From assembly GCA_016648135.1 (NCBI GenBank), contig JADDOH010023165.1, positions 1-64,000 on the forward strand: 64,000 nt of DNA, in the 5' to 3' direction. Below, one piece after another: positions 59,411 to 64,000 of the stretch (positions are counted from its first letter, which is position 1; the number at the start of each line of letters is the position of its first letter). The notes beneath the pieces are model-generated. The model saw nothing but the letters and a program-made list of their open reading frames with translations. It ran no database searches and had not been told where the DNA came from. Position numbers and translations under genes: made by a program. Source of the stretch: Agrypnia vestita (lineage: Eukaryota; Arthropoda; Insecta; Trichoptera; Phryganeidae).

Positions 59411-59503
59411 CTTTGGATTCTCCGATTTGCCAGAAAACTCGGCACTCTTCTGGGATGGACTGGGATGGGATGGATGGATGTACGCGGATGCCATCTCCAC
59501 CAT
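59411..59503 (-). CDS. candidate first coding exon of the receptor (N-terminus)
   Basis: On the minus strand an ATG at 59503-59501 with good context (TCTCCATGG) opens 31 codons, beginning MVEMASAYIHPSHPSPSQ and ending GKSENPK, directly followed by a strong donor, AAG|GTGAGT. The composition is GC-richer than its surroundings. The peptide is hydrophilic without a signal peptide, which is compatible with the short extracellular N-terminus of this receptor family. It lies in the right orientation upstream of the four certain exons, about 28 kb away. Assignment to the receptor rests on orientation and phase; it could be the first exon of another minus-strand gene. A second in-frame ATG (codon 4) is an alternative start. 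Confidence 0.45.
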
Positions 59504-59899
59504 GGAGAAATTCACTCTCACGAATGATTAGATGAGACAGCGGCGCGCAACGATCAAAACAAAACTGTCAAAGTTCGGCACTGGTCGGTCGGCGCAGCGA
59601 ATGTAATTGATACCAGGTAGAGAATTGGCCTATCCCTCCCGTGAACAGGCGTTCGATGCATATTGTAAAAAATATATATGGATACTGGCGCGACCATTGT
59701 GTATTTTTATATTCAGGAACATCAGGTCAAACCAATAAATATGTAAGTTGTTTGAAGTTGACACAATACTACGGAAGGATCTGAAATCACCTCCGACTTT
59801 CGAGTGACGTCTGCAATTTACCAGCAAATTCTGGAAAGTACTACTTGCTAGTCAACTCTGGAAACGTCTGGATAATAGAATTAAAAATATAAATTCGAC

Positions 59900-60279
59900 G
59901 CACGGGAGTAAGGTGTGAGTTGTTTTCCGAACGCGGTTGACAGGCGATAACAGAAGCGAAGGTAGCCTCGGGCGGCGGTCAGTCCGGCCAAGCGAGCGGT
60001 AGTAGCAGTGATGCCAAGCAAGCGGAAATTCGACGATTATAAGCTGAAGCAAATAGTAATAAGTGCGGAAATTGACGGAATATTCTAGTGAACGGTGAGT
60101 AATGTGTTAAAGCGAATATAAAGCATCTATTTACGAGTGATAAATATGCGAAACAATTTAATTTAAGGAATAGCTTACATTTAATAGCGATAAGTGACCT
60201 TGTACGTTAGTTAAATTAATTAATCGGTATCAATAAATCCTGTATAAAATCCCAGCGTTTTCATTCATTCCTCTTGCAG
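59900..60279 (+). other. candidate divergent non-coding or short-ORF first exon with intron
   Basis: A GC-rich patch at 59920-60010 is followed by a 25-codon reading frame (60011-60088, MPSKRKFDDYKLKQIVIS and on) and then a consensus donor, AACG|GTGAGT, at 60094/60095. A good acceptor with pyrimidine tract (cctcttgcag) follows at 60279, giving a ~185-base intron. The exon would point away from the minus-strand exon at 59411-59503, about 400 bases away, resembling a divergent promoter. I recognise no protein. It could equally be a piece of a retroelement leader. Confidence 0.25.
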
Positions 60280-60294
60280 CCACGACACATGACT

Positions 60295-60312
60295 TCTATA
60301 TATATATATATC

Positions 60313-60391
<79 letters not shown>
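60295..60391. repeat. AT microsatellite
   Basis: Alternating TA with a few C interruptions near the left end. It lies just after the candidate splice acceptor at 60279. Confidence 0.97.
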
Positions 60392-60396
<5 letters not shown>

Positions 60397-61385
60397 TCCG
60401 AACATCTATCCATTTATATTCAGGATCATCGGGTCAAACCAATACATATGTACCTATTGTATTTATTAAATATTTAAATGAAGTAACCATTTTAATATTT
60501 ATTGTGAAGACTAATTAGAAAAAGAAATATAAAAAATCAATAAATGAGGTTATGAAAAGTTAAAAAAATATTCAATTTCAAAAATAAACAATTTTGTTAT
60601 TAGATCTGAATATTGAATAAAAATTAGCTTACAATTTGTGTAAGTGTCTTGACAAGTGAAATATTAATATGATAATAAGATATTAAGCCTCTGAATCAGC
60701 TGAATTCTGAAAATAACAAGATTGTTATTTTGGTGATTGTTACCTCGATACTCAAAATTTTTATTAAAATGGTTCAGAACCAGGTCTTCCGATAAATATT
60801 AAAATACAAATTTAAAAAAATATTAAATACGAGATTCATCACATCATTAATTTTTTTCTACATTATGATAGAGCTGGTTAACCCGTCAACAATGACGGAT
60901 TTTTTATTGTTTAATTTCAATTTTACATTCGTTAATTAATTATTAGTTGTATTATTAGTAGTCAAAGCAAAAAAGTGTATAGGGAAATCTGTCTAAAATG
61001 TAAACTTTTATGTGTATCCACTATTTGAAATCATACTAATTTTGAAAACGGAATAATGTTTTCATTTTGTTAAATAATGAGATCAGCTATCATACTAATT
61101 TTGAAAAAGAAATGATCAGCTCTATTAGATTCTAGTTATAGTTACAGATGGATATTCGAAATTATTATTATTATTGGGGATTATTGTTTTTTTCGTATAT
61201 ATTTTATTTTATCGTAAAATGAATATTATTAATAATTAATAGAAATTAATTAAACTTTTAAATTTAATTAATAATTAATAGAAATTAATTAAACTTTTAA
61301 ATTTTTAGAAATTAATAAAACTTTTAAATTTAATGATAAAAAAATCATTAAATTTAAAAGTTTTATTATCAATCATAAATGGCAA
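60392..61385. other. no recognisable gene; short AT-rich repeats
   Basis: At 60414-60455, ttcaggatcatcgggtcaaa recurs with changes at about 59715 (ttcaggaacatcaggtcaaa). At 61215-61375, taattaatagaaattaatta and aaacttttaaattt occur as direct and inverted repeats. No gene. Confidence 0.5.
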
Positions 61386-61449
61386 TACTAAGATTGCATA
61401 TTTAACTGTAACTGGTTACAGATATTTTAAACAAACCGTATATTTATAC

Positions 61450-61497
61450 GAAAAACGATTCTCGACGTTTCGTTGAATTCTTATTCAACGTCATCAG
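61450..61497 (-). ncRNA. hammerhead ribozyme motif with complete core
   Basis: The minus strand reads CTGATGA (61497-61491), then CGTTGAAT, a four-base loop and ATTCAACG (stem II, perfect pairing of at least seven base pairs), with GAAA at the end of that stem and CGTC after it. This is the conserved CUGAUGA...GAAA core expected of hammerhead ribozymes in Penelope element termini. It sits directly downstream of the GIY-YIG relic of the same strand. Stem III and the exact cleavage triplet are not certain by eye. Confidence 0.6.
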
Positions 61498-61508
61498 GAG
61501 GACGACCT

Positions 61509-61990
61509 TTACCCGCGGAGGTAAGGGGCGGACTTTCGAGGGCGTAAATTATATGCACTTTGTTGTGCAGTGTTCCCTACTTCTACAATAGAGGTGAACA
61601 ATGTGCAATTTGTACTAGTTACGTCGGCGGACTTTACTGCGACGTCTCTCAAGGGTTGAATCAATGTCGTAAGAACAGGGCGCCAAATACTTGGTAGTTT
61701 GTAACTGTCATCTCTATTGAAATTGGGATGTTTGTATATTTCAATGGACTCCCTCACTAATCTGGGTATAAGGTGCGGTTCTGTTGATAAGATTTTTGTC
61801 TCGTCAAATCTGACAAAGTGACAGAAATTCCCTTTGGATGCACGTTCGCAGATTGCCGATATATTGGAATTGTTGTTTTTAATTGCTCCACGATTCCTTC
61901 AACCGTGTAGCGATATTGCTTTGGTTTGTCCTGTGTAGAATTCAAAGAAGAATTCGACGAAAGGTCAAGAATCGTTTTTCGGAAAAACAT
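61509..61990 (-). pseudogene. Penelope-like element GIY-YIG endonuclease relic 3
   Basis: Across one frame change the minus strand reads FYTGQTK (the YIG region), then CERASKGNFCHFVRFDETKI, then LVRESIEIYKHPNFNRDDSY and KLPSIWRPVL. The (V/R)REAIEIxxHPxNFNRDDGxxLSxxWxPVL block is the C-terminal part of the GIY-YIG domain in a widespread Penelope group. The frame ends AYNLRPRKSAPYLRG with a stop just before the hammerhead motif. Confidence 0.82.
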
Positions 61991-62032
61991 ACGGTTCGTT
62001 TAAAATATTCGCAATCAGTTACAGTTAAATAT

Positions 62033-63090
62033 GTCTGATGACCTTAATAACAACCGAAACTCTTTAATAACTAAGATCGCATTTTCGATTACTCAATATG
62101 ATGTTGAATTTACATTATTCATAGCTATCACCCTTTTGGTACACGGTATATTCAGTCACTTCTGTGGTTCTCAAACACCCTGTATCTACAGCAGGTGAAA
62201 TAAATTCAGATTGGCGGCGTTTCCAACACGAGCAGAAATAAAATAAACTTTGATGAATTTGCCCCAAGATCGCTCTTGCTTCCGTTTGGTGTGGTGCCAA
62301 GTGCATAATGATATTGGAATAGGACGGTCTCCAATATTTAGGGATCGCATCTCAAATAAGGTAGATTTATGATTGCTGAAATCAGACCCTCGCTCCACGT
62401 CCGATCTGCGGAATGGACCAAGAGGCTGTATATTGGATATTCTCCAAAACGCGTACGTCACGGACGTGTCGAGAGTAAATAACAAAGGAAATAAAAGGTT
62501 CAGAAATAATTTTGATGGAAGCGCTTTCTTGTTGGCTTTTATTTTCTTTTCTCCGTTTATATGATATATTGAATAACTATACCTACATAGTGGGAAAATC
62601 GGTGACGGCGTCGCAAAAGGTCACTAAGATAATTTTATCATGCTGAACGTACGAATGCAGATAGGATGTATACAATTTATATTGCGTAACGTAATAAAGA
62701 ATATATTAAATATATTGCTAGGGTTAAGCATTCATGTGCCCCTATTGTACATCGATCAAACCGCGTTTTCAAGTGCGCGTAATAAAACTGTGCGTAATAA
62801 AGACAGAAAAGAGTGGCGCTCCATCCTCTCCCATACCTGTCCAGGGAAGACCTCAGAAGTATTGACACATTACTATATTTTGTGATGCACCGACATCAGG
62901 CTTCTATTTTATTTATCAATGGCAACAAAATTTCATTGCGCACCTCTAATATTTCCTCGATTAAGAAGTGTTTTTTGGCACTTATGGCATACAAATGACT
63001 ATTTACTCGATTCCGTTTTTATCTGATAATTAGTAAGATAAAATAGTACTTCTTTACAGAGATAACATTAGTACCTCCAAATATTTGTGA
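62033..63090. other. no recognisable gene
   Basis: Minus frames at 62115-62306 and 62186-62485 (~99 codons, MLFTLDTSVTYAFWRISN and on) overlap and match nothing I know. The region is slightly richer in GC at 62170-62470, which may be a transposon scrap. Confidence 0.4.
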
Positions 63091-63763
63091 TTCCAAGTAT
63101 TCGAATATCGAATAGTTAATAATAAAATATTCGAATATTCCAATACATTCGTAAAATTTTTAAGAAAGGAATAATTTACTTTGCATGATAAATACAGATA
63201 AATACATTCTATATATTTAAAATAAAAACACAATAATTATAGAGAATATAATTATTTTAATTTTTATAAATAAATGTTTGTACATATACAATAAATATAT
63301 TTAAAAATAGTGTTGAATTGATATGTTTATCTCACAGCCCGGGTGCAAGTTTTTTTCATTATTTTATATATAACTTCTTGTTTATCGGCTCAAGTATTTA
63401 TGAAAGCTAAATACTAAAGAATAATAGAAAGCCGACTCCATCGTTGACAAAACAATCTAATAAAACTTATTGTCATAAAGCCAAAAGATAAGCAAAAGAT
63501 GTCCGACAAAAGCGTTTACATGTTTGATGTCCGACTTCCATTTAGCCGATAGCGGAAAAAATCGTATTCCTGAGTGAATGAATGAATGCTTGCATATGAC
63601 TTCCAGGGTCCCTAAACCTTTGGTTCGTTTAGAAAAATACTAAAAATCTTATAATATAAATAAGAGCGAATACGTAACGAATATTTTTTAAAGTATTCGA
63701 ATAACGAATACTTAAAAACATGCGAATATATTCGGGGTTCAAATATTCGGATTGGAGGCTCTA
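63091..63763. mobile_element. non-autonomous DNA transposon, copy 2
   Basis: Same family and orientation as the element at 10436-11086. It begins ccaagtattcgaatatcg, shares ttgaattgatatgttta, gccgactccatcgttgaca and gtccgacttcca, and ends attcggattggagg(c/t)tctag. The copies differ by scattered substitutions and small indels, so neither is a recent assembly duplication of the other. No coding capacity. Confidence 0.6.
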
Positions 63764-64000
63764 GATAACACTAATGGATTATTTTTTCTTAGGTAAAGTA
63801 TATTACAAACTAGTATTTTTTTAAGAGATGGATCAATATATTCAATAAAAAAACACCAAAGAGATATGAAGAATTTTGGTTATTATGAAGCTCTGTTCAT
63901 CTCTAATGTGAATTGGTTTACATTTAAAATCAAAATAACATGTTCTTCAAAAAGAGCAAAATAATATTTAAAGCATTAACTTTGTGGTTAGACATAATAA

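Larger units (their letters stand above)
61390..62032 (-). mobile_element. short Penelope-like element with inverted ends and hammerhead core
   Basis: The left end, read on the minus strand, and the right end, on the plus strand, share atacggttygtttaaaatat and cagttacagttaaatatg, so the termini are inverted. The minus strand encodes a GIY-YIG relic (61509-61990) followed directly by a hammerhead motif at 61450-61497. This is a second Penelope family beside the one at 58.3-59.1 kb. The RT is missing. Confidence 0.75.

Overview
The window is animal nuclear DNA, almost certainly from an insect. It is AT-rich with GC-richer islands. The evidence is a spliced neuropeptide receptor with GT-AG introns, several arthropod-type transposon classes (mariner, piggyBac, R1-clade and other LINEs, Penelope-like elements, Helentron-like HINEs), tRNA-derived SINE pieces and several minisatellites. 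I cannot name the species or order. No bacterial gene organisation, rRNA, CRISPR array or intact functional tRNA gene was recognised.

The one host gene I can support is on the minus strand. It is a G-protein-coupled receptor of the GnRH/AKH/corazonin superfamily, best matching the receptor for ACP (adipokinetic hormone/corazonin-related peptide). Four consecutive exons join with exact phase agreement: TM4-end/ECL2/TM5 (31180-31363), ICL3/TM6 (29849-30042), TM7 (23875-23990) and the cytoplasmic tail with stop (21856-22168). A likely initiator exon (59411-59503) and a weak ectodomain exon (42910-42977) lie upstream. I could not find exons for TM1 to TM4, and this is the main open question of the window. 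If the initiator exon is right, the gene spans about 38 kb and most of the window is intron filled with transposon debris.

Layout: 0-0.27 kb is an inverted piece of a ~145 bp satellite. 0.3-3.2 kb is unrecognised, and 3.2-7.5 kb looks like a decayed LTR element (tRNA-Ser-like primer site, polypurine tract, LTR-like end). 8.0-10.2 kb is an R1-clade LINE relic. 10.4-11.1 kb is a non-autonomous DNA element with a second copy at 63.1-63.8 kb. 11.5-12.5 kb is the satellite again in the opposite orientation, 13.1-13.4 kb a LINE scrap, and 14.1-16.0 kb a promoter-like segment followed by a ~124 bp minisatellite. 19.0-20.1 kb is a dead mariner. 21.9-31.4 kb is the receptor 3' half, whose introns hold a near-complete mariner (25.0-26.3 kb), a palindromic foldback (26.8-27.4 kb), a 129 bp minisatellite (27.7-28.5 kb) and a tRNA-like sequence inside a 44 bp inverted repeat (29.0-29.1 kb). 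31.7 kb is an R1 3' fragment. 32-36.5 kb is a GC-richer block, probably degraded retroelement. 36.9 kb is a second foldback. 38.7-42.9 kb holds hammerhead-like relics, a Penelope endonuclease interrupted by a HINE, and three tRNA-SINE scraps. 44.7-45.3 kb and 47.5-48.3 kb are LINE relics plus a mariner end. 50.6-52.7 kb is a complete-ended dead piggyBac. 53.3-54.3 kb is a LINE 3' end and a MADF-like fragment. 55.4 kb is a second HINE. 56.9 kb is an AC microsatellite. 58.3-59.1 and 61.4-62.0 kb are two short Penelope elements with inverted ends.

The transposons do not form a cooperating gene set. The most interesting non-coding theme is the repeated occurrence of hammerhead-ribozyme-like cores at Penelope-element termini, one of which (61450-61497, minus) keeps the complete catalytic core.
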